The notes under the pieces were generated by a model that saw only the letters and a program-made list of their open reading frames with translations, ran no database searches and had not been told where the DNA came from. Both the position numbers and the translations under genes were made by a program. Below are positions 5,101-6,145 of a DNA stretch of 6,145 nt, in pieces (within the stretch, counting starts at the first letter, position 1; each line of letters begins with the position of its first letter). Source of the DNA: JBBRRP01 sp964609655. Lineage in GTDB: Bacteria > Myxococcota_A > Polyangia > Polyangiales > Polyangiaceae. The stretch covers positions 1-6,145 of the forward strand of contig CAZSUA010000332.1 in the NCBI GenBank assembly GCA_964609655.1, given 5' to 3'.

Positions 5101-6145
5101 GCTTCCTCACCGGTCTCGCCCTCCTCATTTCAGTCTTCGTAGCCGTGCCCGTCCTGGCGCACTTGCTGAAGCGGGGCCGTGTTCAAGAGCAGATTTTTGC
5201 GCCAATTCAGTTGGTCCAACTCGCGCGCACCAGTGCTCGGCAACGCAGCCGGCTGGATGATCGCCTGTTTCTTCTGTTGCGTGCCTTGCTGATCCTGGCC
5301 CTCGCACTGCTCGGAGCAGCTCCATTGGTGCGCTGCTCACGGGTCTCGTTGGCGCGCCCCTCAGGCGCCTCAGTCGCCTTGGCGTTGGTGATGGATGATT
5401 CGCTCAGCATGCGTGCGCTAACAGCTTCAGGAAAGACGCGCTTTGCCGAAGCAACCACTGCAGCTCAACAGCTCATCCTTGAAGCTCGAGAAGGGGATGC
5501 CGTGGCTATTGTGCTTGCGGGGGAGCCTGCTCGCCTCATGCTTTCCGCGACCACCGACCTAGCTGCCGTTCGTGCGGCACTCGGTAAGCTCAGCCAAAGT
5601 GATCGCGCGACAGATCTGGTAACGGCGGTTGAGCTCGGTCGTTCAGCTGTGAAGCAGTTGAGCCACGCCGACAAGCGTGTGGTTGTGCTGAGCGATTTTG
5701 CCGGACTTGCGCCCAAAGCGGGCGAGCCCCGAGTGTGGGCACCACTCCCCATACTCCAAACAAAAATCGACGATTGCGCGGTGATCAGTGCAGAAACCTC
5801 CAACTCTTTTGTGACCGCCAAGGTCGCGTGCACGAGCAAGAAGGCTGCAGTGGGGCGCCGGCTGATTGCGGTTGCGGCCAAGTCCGTCAGCTCCGAGCTG
5901 CGCGACGGCGAAGAACTCGGATCCAGCCCCTTGCCGGTGCAAATCGGTTTGAGTTCGGTCTCAATCAAGCTCTCGCGCGCCGCCAGCACCACGAACGTGT
6001 ATCTGGATGGCACCGACGCTCTCAGCCACGACGACGCCGCACCCGCCACCACGCAGGCCGGGACGCTCTCGGTGGGTGTTGTCGTGGATAAGGCGCTAGG
6101 CTCCGTGGTCACGGGTGGTTCCACGATCTTGGAGCAAGTGCTGGG
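5097..6145 (+). CDS. BatA-like membrane protein with VWA domain (3' end outside window)
   Basis: The frame is open from the ATG at 5097 to the right edge: 349 codons, no stop, so partial. Residues 4-23 are a membrane segment followed by HLLKRGR and APIQLV, the typical N-terminal region of BatA/aerotolerance-type proteins. A second membrane segment spans about 57-77. A VWA domain follows with a complete MIDAS: D100-D-S102-L-S104, T172-D173 and D200 in VVVLSDFAG. After it comes a beta-rich part and D307-A-L-S-H-D312-D313, a spacing seen in this family just before a further alpha/beta domain, whose start (VGVVVD) is visible. The protein is anchored with the VWA domain most likely in the periplasm or at the membrane face, and is expected to cooperate with DUF58/MoxR partners. 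The four-base ATGA overlap with the DUF58 stop indicates translational coupling. The antisense ORF here is a codon-bias shadow. Confidence 0.9.
   Translation, partial: MSFLTGLALLISVFVAVPVLAHLLKRGRVQEQIFAPIQLVQLARTSARQRSRLDDRLFLLLRALLILALALLGAAPLVRCSRVSLARPSGASVALALVMDDSLSMRALTASGKTRFAEATTAAQQLILEAREGDAVAIVLAGEPARLMLSATTDLAAVRAALGKLSQSDRATDLVTAVELGRSAVKQLSHADKRVVVLSDFAGLAPKAGEPRVWAPLPILQTKIDDCAVISAETSNSFVTAKVACTSKKAAVGRRLIAVAAKSVSSELRDGEELGSSPLPVQIGLSSVSIKLSRAASTTNVYLDGTDALSHDDAAPATTQAGTLSVGVVVDKALGSVVTGGSTILEQVL

Noticed and set aside
5465..6124. 219-codon open frame on the minus strand
   Set aside because: It lies antisense to the BatA-like gene, whose VWA motifs are clear. The translation is Ser/Ala/Thr-rich with no recognisable domain, a usual shadow of codon bias.

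Overview
This window looks like chromosomal DNA of a myxobacterium (Myxococcota, possibly a Polyangiales/Sorangium-like lineage). That placement is an inference from gene style. The clues are moderately GC-rich DNA, three different predicted lipoproteins, a Gly/Ser-rich linker joined to a MopE-type Cys/Asp motif and a C-type-lectin fold, and a LysM protein placed with DUF58 and BatA-like genes. No rRNA, tRNA, CRISPR array, insertion sequence or phage gene was seen.

Layout. Positions 1-317 hold no convincing complete gene, only a possible 51-codon tail of a gene entering from the left. Positions 318-1292 (+) encode a secreted lectin-like lipoprotein. Positions 1314-1952 (-) encode phosphatidylserine synthase (pssA) with a complete CDP-alcohol phosphotransferase signature. 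Positions 2144-2632 (+) encode a small, highly charged helical lipoprotein. Positions 2648-3034 (-) encode another small lipoprotein, which appears to keep only the second half of an OmpA/Pal peptidoglycan-binding domain. These four genes alternate in strand: two convergent pairs with gaps of 21 and 15 bp, and one divergent pair. They are therefore probably transcribed separately.

From about 3137 to the right edge lies a tight co-directional cluster: a LysM-repeat exported protein, a DUF58 protein 11 bp downstream, and a BatA-like membrane VWA protein that overlaps the DUF58 stop codon (ATGA) and runs off the window. DUF58 plus BatA-type VWA genes normally accompany a MoxR AAA+ ATPase. None is visible here, and the place just before DUF58 is taken by the LysM gene.

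The common theme is the cell envelope: phospholipid synthesis, outer-surface or periplasmic lipoproteins, and peptidoglycan-linked functions. The most interesting points are the LysM-DUF58-BatA arrangement and the half-domain OmpA-like lipoprotein. Neither is proven novel from sequence alone.
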